DNA of 64,000 nucleotides from Lacibacter sp. H407 (GCF_037892605.1 NZ_JBBKTU010000001.1:1550001-1614000), one strand, 5' to 3'; shown: positions 36,255-45,464, counted from the stretch's first letter. The notes: a model not told the origin generated them from the sequence alone. Translations and numbers: made by a program.

Positions 36255-37718
36255 TCAGTTTTTTTCGCCTGTGTGGTATAAATATTTCTGCCACACCAGT
36301 GCAGCAACATTACGTCCTAACTTCAAGCCTTCTTCATTTTCACATTGAATATGATAGCCTCCCAACACTCTTGATAGACCAGCCATATTCGCTGTTTCAG
36401 TAAATGTGGGAAATGATAAAGTTACTTCAGCTCCTGTATGTTCTGGCTCAGTCATTTCACCAGGTTTACGTTTTACCTCCACTCCAAATTTATCGCTCCC
36501 GGTAAAGAGCCGCAGAATTTCGGCACAGGCACCACTGATAGTACTATGACCTGAAATGTAACTAGGGAAAGGCGGACATAAAAATGTTTCGGGGGAATAG
36601 GGTCGCCATTCCTGTCCCGGCATTTCAATCATTCCTTTATCAGGACCACCCCAACCTTTGATTGTTTTATCTTTAAAATAATAATGCACCAGTGTATAAG
36701 GTCGTGCAAAATCATATTCCATTTTTGTATCCCAACATGCAATAAAACCATCCATAGCAGCAGCTTCAACAGCAAAATACATTTTTACGTCCTGATCTAA
36801 TGAATGGTTATCACGAATAGAAACATCCTGCGCAAAAATGAGCCAATGCCCTGCTTGTTGAACCGATTTTGGTCCGTCACGCATAAATTCCACCAATGCT
36901 TTTTGCTCATTGGAAAGTGCAGCTTGTAATTCCACTACTTCTTTCACTTCCTTTTCTAATTGTGCAGAGCCAATGGCAGGCGGAGGTTGACAACGAAACT
37001 GGCTGCCGGAGTCTAATAACAACGGCTTTACTTTACCCCAGTGTGGGGTTAAACAGGCGGGAGCAAATTTTCCGCCTTTACCGTCTGCAAAATATTTTGG
37101 CTGCCAACGTTTAATATCGATGAGTGTATCGGCGCTGTTGATGGGTATATAACCGGTATAATCTGAATAGACTTTTCCATTGGAGCCGGGCATTGTGCCT
37201 GTTTGATTGGATCCATCATTCAATCTTGCTTCGATAACTGTTTTGGCAGCAAGATTGCCAATACCCTCTGGTGTGGTTGGATCTGTTGAGTTATTATCCG
37301 GATCCAAACCAAATTCTTTCATTTTGTTGCGAAGCATTGTTGAATCGCTGTAAAAATATTCCAGCATAGCACGGTAAGCTGCATAGCTGATGGCAATTTC
37401 TTTGTTTTTTATTGTCCGTTCTTCTTCCGGTACCCGCTCAACCTGTTGCAGGTATAGGGGTCGGGCCTTTTCATCGTACCTCGACCATGCATCGAAAACA
37501 GCCGTCCACACAAGTCCCAACATTCGTGCTGTTACAGTAGGGCGTGGTCGAAATGTTTCGGTATCATTGGCAGTTGCTTCTAATGAGATTTTCCCCCATT
37601 GGTACGCTCTGTTATTGGTACCTGTTGGTTCTTCTGTAAGTTGTTTGTTGTTGCCGCTGCAAGAACAGAGAGCAACAACAAGAATAAAAAGTTGGATATA
37701 GCGACTCTTACCCTTCAT
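36255..37718 (-). CDS. Vanadium-dependent haloperoxidase / PAP2-fold lipoprotein
   Basis: The protein has 487 residues with the lipoprotein signal MKGKSRYIQLFILVVALCSC. The full vanadate-binding set of the PAP2/haloperoxidase fold is visible: KMEYDFARP (K332, R339), PSYISGH (S389, G390, H391) and SRVLGGYH (R450, H456), with the spacings K-x6-R-P, P-S-x-x-S-G-H and S-R-x5-H. Such proteins oxidise halides with peroxide or act as acid phosphatases; which one applies here cannot be read from sequence. Its position directly downstream of susD and before the UnbV lipoprotein is the odd feature for a xylan locus. Confidence 0.9.
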   Translation of the reverse strand: MKGKSRYIQLFILVVALCSCSGNNKQLTEEPTGTNNRAYQWGKISLEATANDTETFRPRPTVTARMLGLVWTAVFDAWSRYDEKARPLYLQQVERVPEEERTIKNKEIAISYAAYRAMLEYFYSDSTMLRNKMKEFGLDPDNNSTDPTTPEGIGNLAAKTVIEARLNDGSNQTGTMPGSNGKVYSDYTGYIPINSADTLIDIKRWQPKYFADGKGGKFAPACLTPHWGKVKPLLLDSGSQFRCQPPPAIGSAQLEKEVKEVVELQAALSNEQKALVEFMRDGPKSVQQAGHWLIFAQDVSIRDNHSLDQDVKMYFAVEAAAMDGFIACWDTKMEYDFARPYTLVHYYFKDKTIKGWGGPDKGMIEMPGQEWRPYSPETFLCPPFPSYISGHSTISGACAEILRLFTGSDKFGVEVKRKPGEMTEPEHTGAEVTLSFPTFTETANMAGLSRVLGGYHIQCENEEGLKLGRNVAALVWQKYLYHTGEKN

Positions 37719-37772
37719 AATAACAATACAATTAAAGTAAAATTTTTGGCAATAGGCTCTCTTTTTTAGAAC

Positions 37773-37805
37773 AAACCGGGAACCAGACGAACTGGTTCCC
37801 GGTTT
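37773..37805 (-). terminator. Strong hairpin after susD
   Basis: AAACCGGGAACCAG (37773-37786) and CTGGTTCCCGGTTT (37792-37805) form a 14-bp perfect stem with a 5-nt loop, 39 nt after the susD stop. The T-rich tail is weak in the leftward direction (TGTTCT). It may terminate or partly attenuate transcription before the haloperoxidase gene. Confidence 0.75.
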
Positions 37806-37843
37806 GCAAAGATTCTGATAGTATCGAACTGAACGATTAGTTC

Positions 37844-39628
37844 TTATTCATATCCCGGATTCTGTGGGAACTTTGGTCCTTCCGACACAAGGTTGATCTG
37901 CGTTTGTGGTATTGGCCGAAGCATATTAAATGGCTGAACACCGGCAGCACCTTCAGGATTATACAATTTTACACGATCCACCAGTTTCTTTGTACGGGCA
38001 AGATCCCACCAGCGGGTATCTTCTGCATACAATTCCCTGCTGCGTTCATCCAGAATAAAATCAAGTGTTATCTGACCGGCGGTAACCTGTTGTGCGATCA
38101 CAGCGGCAGCGTATTCTGCGGGAGACTGATTTAATTTTAATGCGGAACGTGTACGTAACACATTGATCATATCCGCAGCATCCTGTAAAGTACCACCACC
38201 TTTCAACGCAGCTTCTGCAGCAATGAGGTACACTTCAGAGAAACGGAAGAGGATATATGGTCTGTCTGAATAGTCATTCAGATTTCCTCTTGTTGAGTCA
38301 TCAAATTTCCGAACATTCGGATAGTAGCTCGCAGTATAAGGAACTGTAGCTCCCGGTAAGTGATTTGGTTCAAACATAATTCCTTTGAACGCCGCTCTTT
38401 CTGCCGGTGTAACCAGGCGATCACGCATCCAGATCGATGTATCAATACCGTTGATCAGCTGACCTCTTGGTGTTACTGCACCGTTGGATCCTCTTACAGA
38501 CATTTCGGAGCTGTTAGAAAGCCAAACTGTTTGGAAGGTTCCTTCATAACGTGCATCTGTTGCTCTGTTAGCAAAGGCAACATCCATAATATACCTTGTG
38601 TTGGGGCGGATCCGTTGGAATGGACGACCATTGTTGATATCACGAACCGTAACATTAGCACCACCACCTGCCGGATAATTTGCATTGATAGTGGGATAGT
38701 TTGGACGCCAGAAGAAATTGGCTTTGTTTTCTGCTCCATTGGTAGCACCGGCACCTACTGCTGAGTTTTGACCGAACTTCAGATCTTTCGTATGATCGAT
38801 CACCATCAATACTTCAGAACTGTATTCCTGTCCTTCTCTGAAAATATTTCCGAAATAAGGCAAGAGATTTAAACCGTAGGTTGCTTTGTTATCGATCAAC
38901 GATTTTGAAATGGTATATGCTTGCTGAAAATCATTTGGCTGCGCTACTGTAGACCAACCTCTCCAGAGATGGGTTTTAGCCAAAAGGAACAGAGCGGTTG
39001 ACTTGGTTGCCGGCTTACCTAAACCTGCTGCAGGTGTATTCGGTAAATCAGCAGCCGCTTCCGTTAGATCTTTGATGATCTGTGCATACACATCTGCAAT
39101 TGGAGATGGTGCATCAGCAGCAGAGGCAGACGTATTGAAGGTTGTTTTTAATGGAACAGAACCAAACGTTGTTACCAAATAAAAGTAATTGAACGCACGC
39201 AGGAATTTAGCTTGTGCCAGCAACTGTGTTTTTTGTGCAGCCGGGATATTCGCAGCAGCACCATATTCCAATACACCGTTGGCTGTATTGATATTGATGA
39301 ACAAGCCGTTCCAAAAACCTAAGTAATTATCGGTGTTACTTTTGATGACCGCATTGTTATATTCAAACCAGTGCTGTACATCAGCCGCAGCACCTTTCAG
39401 AGATTCATCAGTACCTGCGTTAAATAACTGGGTGAAAATTTGCGTACCCCAATGTCCACGGAAGCTGGAATAAATACCTGCAATTGCTCCCTGAATACCA
39501 TCGGAGGTAGAAAAGAATGAGGGCGTAAACCCTGTTCTTGGCTGTTCGTCCAATAATTTCTTACAACCGGTGGCGGCAAGAAGCAAGGAGCCCAGAAACA
39601 GACTGAATATTATTTTCTTATGTTTCAT
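37844..39628 (-). CDS. SusD/RagB-family outer-membrane glycan-binding lipoprotein
   Basis: The protein has 594 residues. The signal MKHKKIIFSLFLGSLLLAATGC has a clear lipobox. It has the SusD TPR-like helical core (LLAQAKFLRAFNYFYLVTTFGSVPL) and the closing blocks PYILFRFSEVYLIAAEAAL, DFILDERSRELYAEDTRWWDLARTK and PIPQTQINL. It caps the SusC channel and captures oligosaccharides. It is 18 nt downstream of susC. The ligand is inferred to be glucuronoxylan oligosaccharides from the operators and neighbours. Confidence 0.95.
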   Translation of the reverse strand: MKHKKIIFSLFLGSLLLAATGCKKLLDEQPRTGFTPSFFSTSDGIQGAIAGIYSSFRGHWGTQIFTQLFNAGTDESLKGAAADVQHWFEYNNAVIKSNTDNYLGFWNGLFININTANGVLEYGAAANIPAAQKTQLLAQAKFLRAFNYFYLVTTFGSVPLKTTFNTSASAADAPSPIADVYAQIIKDLTEAAADLPNTPAAGLGKPATKSTALFLLAKTHLWRGWSTVAQPNDFQQAYTISKSLIDNKATYGLNLLPYFGNIFREGQEYSSEVLMVIDHTKDLKFGQNSAVGAGATNGAENKANFFWRPNYPTINANYPAGGGANVTVRDINNGRPFQRIRPNTRYIMDVAFANRATDARYEGTFQTVWLSNSSEMSVRGSNGAVTPRGQLINGIDTSIWMRDRLVTPAERAAFKGIMFEPNHLPGATVPYTASYYPNVRKFDDSTRGNLNDYSDRPYILFRFSEVYLIAAEAALKGGGTLQDAADMINVLRTRSALKLNQSPAEYAAAVIAQQVTAGQITLDFILDERSRELYAEDTRWWDLARTKKLVDRVKLYNPEGAAGVQPFNMLRPIPQTQINLVSEGPKFPQNPGYE

Positions 39629-39646
39629 ACTATAAAGTTTAGAAGA

Positions 39647-42600
39647 TTAAAATCGAACATTAACTCCAAAAATGATCTGACGTGAAGGAGGGACACCCAT
39701 GCCTACAGTTATAGCACGTCCCTGAACAGGGTTCAAACCACCACCTTGGGAAGCCACCGCATTACCTGTACCATTACCTTCCGGATCAATACCTAAACCA
39801 TCTCTTACCAACGGAGCCCATAAAATGAATGGATTCTGTGCTGATACATAGGCTCTGATTCCGCTTATTTTTGCTTTGCTCAAAAACTTCTCAGGGATAT
39901 TATATCCGAAGTCAATTGTTCTGAGTTTAATGAAAGAACCATCACGATAAGTAAGCGTTGAAGTAAAGAGCAAGGCATCTTTACTTGCATCTGGCTGCGG
40001 GAATGCATTGGTTGGATTAGTTGGAGTCCAGTAATCAACTTTCAGTTGGTTTACACGGCTATTCAGGAAGAAGGGGTAACCGGCACCACCACCATCAGCA
40101 GACAGATAGTTAGCAACCACTGTTTGTCCGAAACGGCCAAACAGCACGATGTTCAGATCAAAATTTTTGAATTCAAAACGGTTGGATAAACCTGCTACAA
40201 GTTTTGGTTGGAAATTACCTACGATCTGCCTGTCAGCATCGTTAATCACGTTATCCTTATTTACATCTTCAATTTTGATATCACCAGGAGCAACTCCATA
40301 TACAGTAGCCTGGGCTGCCTCAGATGTTTGCCAGATACCAACTTTTTTGTAATCAAAAATAGTCGTGATTGGTTGTCCAACAAACCATCCGTTGGCACGA
40401 TCTTGTTGAAGTCCTAACTGCAACGCAACAATTTTTTCACGGTTAAAGAAGCCATTGAAATCAGTGGTCCATCTGAAACCGCTTTTGCTTTCGATATTGA
40501 CACTGCTTACTGAAAACTCTAAACCATAGTTTGCAGTTTCGCCTACATTCACAAGGATGCTGTTCACACCATTACTGCGTGGCAACTCACGGTTCAACAG
40601 GATATCGGTTGTGTTGTTTCTGTAAAAATCAACAGAGCCCGTAATACGATTCTTCAACAAACCGAAATCAAGACCGATGTTGATGCCCGATGTTTTCTCC
40701 CATGTAAGATTTGGGTTCGGGCTCGTGTTAATAAGATAACCATTTACATAATTGACACCAATGGCCGTACCTGATCCGAAATTGTAGAAGTTGTTACCCA
40801 AGCTGCCCAATGTTGTGTATGCTCCGATACCAGCATTCGAACTGATACCCCAGCCGGCTCTTAATTTAAGGCTTGAAATAGCTGTAACATTCTGCATAAA
40901 CTTCTCATTAGCGATATTCCAACCTAAAGAAAGGGCAGGATAGGTTACCCACTGATTACCGGGAGCCAACACAGATGCACCATCTGTACGCACCGTAGCA
41001 GTAAGGAGATATCTGTCATCAAACGAATACACAGCTCTGCCCATATAACCAATCAAAGCAGATTCATTGAAATTACCGCCCTGAGGGTTGATCGTATTTA
41101 CCTGAAGCCAGTTATAATCCTGCAAAAAATCGGCAGGCACACCTTGTCCGTTAAATTGCTGTGCACGGAAATGATTTTTTTGAACTTCCTGAAGCGCTAA
41201 CACTGTCAGTTTATGCTTACCGGCAAAGGTTTTATTATACTCCAATGAGTTATTGATCGTGTATTGCCATCCTTCTGAATTGTTCTGACTCAAGTTAGAA
41301 CCGGCAGGAGTTGCATTGATGTTAAATACAGTGTTTGGTCCTGTATAGTTGCTTGCAAGTGTTTGCGACCAGCCATAACCAAATGTTGATTTGAATTTCA
41401 GATCTTTCAGGATCTTGATCTCAGCATAAAAATTATGCTGGAACTGATATCTCCTGTTAAATTCCTTGATCAGGTCGTTATTGCCAATAGCAGTAAGCGG
41501 ATTGATCTGTGCGTTATCAACCCCTTGTAAAGCAGCGGGTTTAAAGTTAATTGTTCCATCGTCATTATAAGGCTTGTACAACGGCCCCAGTCTTGTACCT
41601 GCGCCGTATGCGTTTGTACCAAGTCTGTTGGCACGCAACAAAGTATTAAAGCTGGTAAATCCAACCTTAATGCGATCCGAAATTTTATGATCGATGTTTA
41701 CATTAAAGGAATACCGGTTGAGGCTCTGGTCATGTATAATGCCGGTCTCATTGTAATAGCCCACACCAAAAGAGTATTGTGTTCTGTCGGTACCTCCTCT
41801 AACACTTATGTCGTGACTGGTACGAATCCCTTGTGTCAACAACAGATCCTGCCAATCGGTGCTCACACCTGCCGCAAGGTTTGCCTGTTCCGTTGCATTT
41901 AATGCATAAGGATTGTTGTTGGCAGGGTTTGGTTGACCTTGTCTTGCATCTGTTTTAAACTGCGCATATTCTTCACCATTAAACAAACGATACGTGCCAA
42001 TTGCATTTACAACACCTACATACCCGTTATAGGTTGCGGTTGCTTTTTGCGAAGTACCACGTTTGGTTGTAATGATGATTACACCATTAGAACCACGTGA
42101 TCCGTAAATAGCTGTTGCAGACGCATCTTTTAAGATATCCAGACTCGCAATGTTATCCGGATTAATATCATTCACACTACCTCCATACACCATTCCGTCA
42201 ACTACAATCAACGGATTGTTGTTGCCGGTAAGTGAACGGTTACCACGAATGCGGATTTGACCCCCTGCGCCAATCTGCGTGCTGTTATTCACAATATCAA
42301 CACCCGGAGCACGCCCTTGTAGCTGGTTAAAAATATTCGGCGCCTTGATCTCGTTCAAGGTTTCACCTTTAATTGTAATAGTAGATCCGGTTACATCTTT
42401 TTTGCGTTGTGTGCCATAACCGATAACAACCACTTCTTCAAGTGCTTCGCCACCTACTACCAGATCAATGGTAATGGTGGTCTGGTCGCCGATGCGAACT
42501 TCTTTGTCAGCATAACCTACCGCTGAAACTACCAAGGTGTTTCCTCTGGAAGCACTGATCGTGAAGGCACCATTATTATCGGTGGTGGTTCCTTTGTTGG

Positions 42601-42793
42601 TTCCTTTAAGAGTGATCGAAGCACCACTTAATGGAGTGCCATTTTCACCGTTCACTGTACCTTTTACAGTAATGTCTTGAGCTGATACCTGATTTGGTAT
42701 GAGCAATACCTGTAACAGGATCGCAAATACAAAAGCAGGAAAATTTGCCGCCAGTTTTTTGAATAGGGGCAAACTGATTTTTTTCTTTGGCAT
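39647..42793 (-). CDS. SusC/RagA-family TonB-dependent outer-membrane transporter
   Basis: The ATG at 42793 (MPKKKISLPLFKK) is used instead of a TTG at 42799; about 1048 residues. The signal ends NQVSAQ. A CarboxypepD_reg domain (ITVKGTVNGENGTPLSGASITL) leads into the plug, with VVVIGYGTQRKKDVTGS and LIVVDGMVYGG, and a 22-strand barrel. The end is VNVRF, with the expected C-terminal aromatic. No STN domain is present, so it does not signal through an ECF anti-sigma factor. Control is more likely through the LacI operators upstream. It imports oligosaccharides with SusD. Confidence 0.95.
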   Translation of the reverse strand: MPKKKISLPLFKKLAANFPAFVFAILLQVLLIPNQVSAQDITVKGTVNGENGTPLSGASITLKGTNKGTTTDNNGAFTISASRGNTLVVSAVGYADKEVRIGDQTTITIDLVVGGEALEEVVVIGYGTQRKKDVTGSTITIKGETLNEIKAPNIFNQLQGRAPGVDIVNNSTQIGAGGQIRIRGNRSLTGNNNPLIVVDGMVYGGSVNDINPDNIASLDILKDASATAIYGSRGSNGVIIITTKRGTSQKATATYNGYVGVVNAIGTYRLFNGEEYAQFKTDARQGQPNPANNNPYALNATEQANLAAGVSTDWQDLLLTQGIRTSHDISVRGGTDRTQYSFGVGYYNETGIIHDQSLNRYSFNVNIDHKISDRIKVGFTSFNTLLRANRLGTNAYGAGTRLGPLYKPYNDDGTINFKPAALQGVDNAQINPLTAIGNNDLIKEFNRRYQFQHNFYAEIKILKDLKFKSTFGYGWSQTLASNYTGPNTVFNINATPAGSNLSQNNSEGWQYTINNSLEYNKTFAGKHKLTVLALQEVQKNHFRAQQFNGQGVPADFLQDYNWLQVNTINPQGGNFNESALIGYMGRAVYSFDDRYLLTATVRTDGASVLAPGNQWVTYPALSLGWNIANEKFMQNVTAISSLKLRAGWGISSNAGIGAYTTLGSLGNNFYNFGSGTAIGVNYVNGYLINTSPNPNLTWEKTSGINIGLDFGLLKNRITGSVDFYRNNTTDILLNRELPRSNGVNSILVNVGETANYGLEFSVSSVNIESKSGFRWTTDFNGFFNREKIVALQLGLQQDRANGWFVGQPITTIFDYKKVGIWQTSEAAQATVYGVAPGDIKIEDVNKDNVINDADRQIVGNFQPKLVAGLSNRFEFKNFDLNIVLFGRFGQTVVANYLSADGGGAGYPFFLNSRVNQLKVDYWTPTNPTNAFPQPDASKDALLFTSTLTYRDGSFIKLRTIDFGYNIPEKFLSKAKISGIRAYVSAQNPFILWAPLVRDGLGIDPEGNGTGNAVASQGGGLNPVQGRAITVGMGVPPSRQIIFGVNVRF

Positions 42794-43087
42794 AGTCAAT
42801 TCTAGTTTTGAGTTTAACAGTTAAATTATGAGCAGTGTGAAGAGAAAAAGTAATGCGATCCTATGGGTCAGGATGAGGGAAATAAATCAAGGAAACAAAG
42901 TGCTGTTGCGGGAAGTCGTGACTGACAGGCGTATTATACAATAGAGAAACTGCACTCGAATGCAAAGACCTGAATTTGTCTTTGAAGAAGGCAGTCGTGA
43001 AAATTACACGCAAGGCAATCAATCTTCTCATATCAGCAGTTATCGTTAAACCACAATCCGATTGGTGTTGGATGTGGTGATTTTAAG

Positions 43088-43103
43088 TTGCAATCGGTTG
43101 CAT
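43088..43103. promoter_or_regulatory. LacI-type operator, downstream copy, susC
   Basis: TTGCAATCGGTTGCAT is a 16-bp near-palindrome with central CG, inside the predicted susC leader and 206 bp from the promoter-proximal copy. It may allow DNA looping by a LacI-family dimer of dimers or act as a roadblock. Confidence 0.7.
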
Positions 43104-43269
43104 AAACCTCTAAAAAAATAGCATTAAATCCAGTTAATGCCGCAAAGAATATTTTCTTCGGTGCTCAATCTTTATTAATTGATTAAATGAAAAAATTTCC
43201 TCTCTAGTGAAATGCAAATAAAGCGGCAGAGTACACTTAAAACTACCCTGACTACTTAAGTTCCGAAAG

Positions 43270-43299
43270 CTAATGTAGGAATTATTTTTAAAAATGCAA
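43270..43299 (-). promoter_or_regulatory. Promoter of the susC-susD operon
   Basis: Read leftward, TTG (complement of 43297-43299) and TACATTAG (complement of 43270-43277) are 19 nt apart, the same -7 sequence and spacing as at the GH30 operon. The flanking AAAGCTAATGTAGG block is also shared by the two promoters. Transcription would start near 43263. Confidence 0.65.
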
Positions 43300-43309
43300 C
43301 CGATTACAT
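43294..43309. promoter_or_regulatory. LacI-type operator covering the -33 element, susC
   Basis: ATGCAACCGATTACAT matches the GH30-operon operator at 15 of 16 positions. It overlaps the -33 TTG of the susC promoter and lies upstream of the divergent lacI genes, so it could also control these. Confidence 0.75.
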
Positions 43310-43329
43310 TAATTTTTTAAAAAAACTTC

Positions 43330-43337
43330 TACCTTAG
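43330..43337 (+). promoter_or_regulatory. Possible -7 element of the lacI-led operon
   Basis: TACCTTAG resembles TAnnTTTG and lies 33 nt before the lacI start codon at 43371. No clear TTG stands 19 nt upstream. The adjacent operator suggests autoregulation. The match is weak. Confidence 0.3.
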
Positions 43338-43370
43338 AGCGATCAACCATATTTTTCTTCTGCTTCTAAG

Positions 43371-44402
43371 ATGCATAAAGATGTAACTATTTACGACCTT
43401 GCCCGTGAGCTTAACTTATCGCCTGCTACTATCAGCAGGGGGCTAAAGAAGAGCAATGCCGTTAATGATGATACTCTGGCCCGGATATTAAACAAAGCAG
43501 AAGAGATGGGCTACCGTCACAACAACTTTGCCAGTAGTCTCCGCAACAGACGAACACAAACCATTGGCGTCATCGTTCACCGGATGAATAGCTATTTTAT
43601 GGCAACGGTGGTGGCCGGCATTGAAGATGTTGCGAGGAAAGAGGGATATCATATAATCATCACGCAGTCATTGGAAAAAAAAGAGTTGGAGAAAACGAAT
43701 GCTCAAACTTTGTTCGACAAACGAGTGGACGGTTTACTGATTTCTCTTGCATTCGATACCACTGATCTCACACATTTGGAGCCCTTCTTTGATAAACATA
43801 TTCCGGTAATTTCCTTTGACCGGCCGTTACCCTCTGATAAAAGTGCCTGTGTAGTAATTGATAATTATCAGGCCGCCCACAATGCGGTAACCCATCTAAT
43901 TGCGCAGGGATGCAGTCGCATTATGCATATTGGCGGAAATTTATTGAGAGATGTTTATGCAGAACGACTCAGGGGTTACAGGCAGTCGCTGGAAGATAAT
44001 AACATCGCCTACGATGAACATCTTGTTTTTATCTGCGAATTGAATGAGCAGGATGGCATCGATGCCGCCAACTATATTCTTTCATTAAGCATGCGTGAAC
44101 GACCAGATGCCGTATTTTGTGCTAACGACGTTTCGGCTGCATACTGCATGAGTCGGTTAAAAGAGCATGGCATTAAAATACCGGAAGAGATTGCTTTTGT
44201 TGGGTTTAACAACGATGCGTTAAGCAGAGTGATCGAACCAAACTTAACAACGATTGATAACCCGGGTTATGCGATTGGCGAAGCGGCTGCAACAGGATTG
44301 TTCAATGTTTTGAAAGGCGATGAAACAGCACTGAAAACAAACAAGCTTGTGTTGAAGTCACCCCTTTTAGTAAGAGCGTCATCGAAACGATTGAAAGGTT
44401 AG
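43371..44402 (+). CDS. LacI-family transcriptional regulator (first of tandem pair)
   Basis: The protein has 343 residues. The N-terminal HTH (VTIYDLARELNLSPATISRGLKK, hinge near 45-60) is followed by a periplasmic-binding-protein-like sensor domain (TIGVIVHRMNSYFMATVVAGIED, DGLLISLAFDTT, AFVGFNNDALSRVIEPNLTTID). It is divergent from susC, and operators of LacI type lie between them. The probable effector is a xylan-derived sugar or uronate. It is 26 nt upstream of a second LacI gene of the same build; the pair likely arose by duplication. Confidence 0.93.
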   Translation: MHKDVTIYDLARELNLSPATISRGLKKSNAVNDDTLARILNKAEEMGYRHNNFASSLRNRRTQTIGVIVHRMNSYFMATVVAGIEDVARKEGYHIIITQSLEKKELEKTNAQTLFDKRVDGLLISLAFDTTDLTHLEPFFDKHIPVISFDRPLPSDKSACVVIDNYQAAHNAVTHLIAQGCSRIMHIGGNLLRDVYAERLRGYRQSLEDNNIAYDEHLVFICELNEQDGIDAANYILSLSMRERPDAVFCANDVSAAYCMSRLKEHGIKIPEEIAFVGFNNDALSRVIEPNLTTIDNPGYAIGEAAATGLFNVLKGDETALKTNKLVLKSPLLVRASSKRLKG

Positions 44403-44428
44403 CGTATTTTTCAAAACCAACCAGAGCC

Positions 44429-45457
44429 ATGAAAGAAAAAAAGGAAGTTACTATTTATGATATTGCACAGTTGCTGGATCTTTCTACTGCAACCATCAGC
44501 CGTGCGCTGAAAGATCATCCGGCGATCAGTAAGGTTACAAAAAAGAAAATTCAGGATGCAGCGAAAGAAATGGGGTACCGTCATAATAACTTTGCCAGTA
44601 ACCTGCGCAAACAAAAGACAAACACCATCGGTATTATCGTTCATGAATTGAACAGTAACTTCATAACATCTGTATTGGCAGGTATTGAGAAGATCAGTAC
44701 CGAAGCAGGTTACGACCTGATCATAACACACTCCTCCGAAAGTTTTAAAAAAGAGGCTGCCAATGTACTCAACTTATTTCACAAAAGGGTGGATGGCATT
44801 ATTGCTTCACTATCTTTTGATACAAAGGGGTTGGATCATTTTCAGCCTTTCTTCGATAAAAATATTCCGGTTATCTTTTTTGACAGGGTGGAAGAAAATT
44901 CAGATAACGCCAAAGTGGTGATCGATAACTATAAAAGCGGTTACCAGGCAACGAATCATTTAATTGAGCAGGGTTGTAAAAAGATCGTGATTGTAACAGC
45001 CAATCTAAATCGGAACGTTTATTCGCAACGCTTCAAAGGGTATAAAGATGCGTTGTTTGATCACAGTATTCCATTCGACGAAAGTCTTGTGCTTATCAAA
45101 GATCTGAGTGAAAAATGCGGTCGTGAAGCTGCTTTACAGATCATGGAAATGCATCCTATGCCGGATGCAGCATTTATCACCAATGATTTTTCGGCTGCTG
45201 TATGTATTAAAACATTGAAAGAACATGGCTACCGCATTCCTGAAGATATTGCCATTGTTGGCTTTAATAACGATGCGATCAGCACATTGATTGAACCCCA
45301 ACTTACCACCATCGACTATCCCGGTATTGATATCGGCGAAATTGCTGCACGTAATTTAATTGCACACCTGAAAGGTGATATCAAGATCACACAGACAAAC
45401 ACCATCATTGTAAAGTCAGAATTAATTATCCGTCAATCCTCGCTTCGTAAAGGATGA
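44429..45457 (+). CDS. LacI-family transcriptional regulator (second of tandem pair)
   Basis: The protein has 342 residues, alignable over its whole length with the preceding gene (shared MGYRHNNFAS, FDKRVDG-like, DNYxxxxxATxHLIxQGC and IVGFNNDAxSxxIEPxLTTID blocks). HTH: VTIYDIAQLLDLSTATISRALKD. The recognition helices share ATISR, so both may read similar operators; ligand pockets may differ. Its stop is 7 nt before the GH67 start, which places both regulators in the same operon as the alpha-glucuronidase. Confidence 0.93.
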   Translation: MKEKKEVTIYDIAQLLDLSTATISRALKDHPAISKVTKKKIQDAAKEMGYRHNNFASNLRKQKTNTIGIIVHELNSNFITSVLAGIEKISTEAGYDLIITHSSESFKKEAANVLNLFHKRVDGIIASLSFDTKGLDHFQPFFDKNIPVIFFDRVEENSDNAKVVIDNYKSGYQATNHLIEQGCKKIVIVTANLNRNVYSQRFKGYKDALFDHSIPFDESLVLIKDLSEKCGREAALQIMEMHPMPDAAFITNDFSAAVCIKTLKEHGYRIPEDIAIVGFNNDAISTLIEPQLTTIDYPGIDIGEIAARNLIAHLKGDIKITQTNTIIVKSELIIRQSSLRKG

Positions 45458-45464
45458 TGCTGTA

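Larger units (their letters stand above)
42794..43370. other. 577-nt divergent control region between susC and lacI genes
   Basis: No gene is supported here. The region contains a leftward promoter (43270-43299), two LacI-type operators (43088-43103, 43294-43309), a possible rightward -7 element (43330-43337) and a predicted susC leader of about 470 nt. I recognise no riboswitch class in the leader; a short inverted repeat ATCCT/AGGAT lies near 42860. Confidence 0.6.

Noticed and set aside
36233-36310. N-terminal extension of the UnbV protein from the ATG at 36310
   Set aside because: It would overlap the haloperoxidase gene by 56 nt and hide the lipoprotein signal that begins at 36232.
42794-43263. 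Riboswitch or structured RNA in the susC leader
   Set aside because: I looked for the conserved cores of common classes and saw none; only a short ATCCT/AGGAT pair. It is not supported as an RNA feature.
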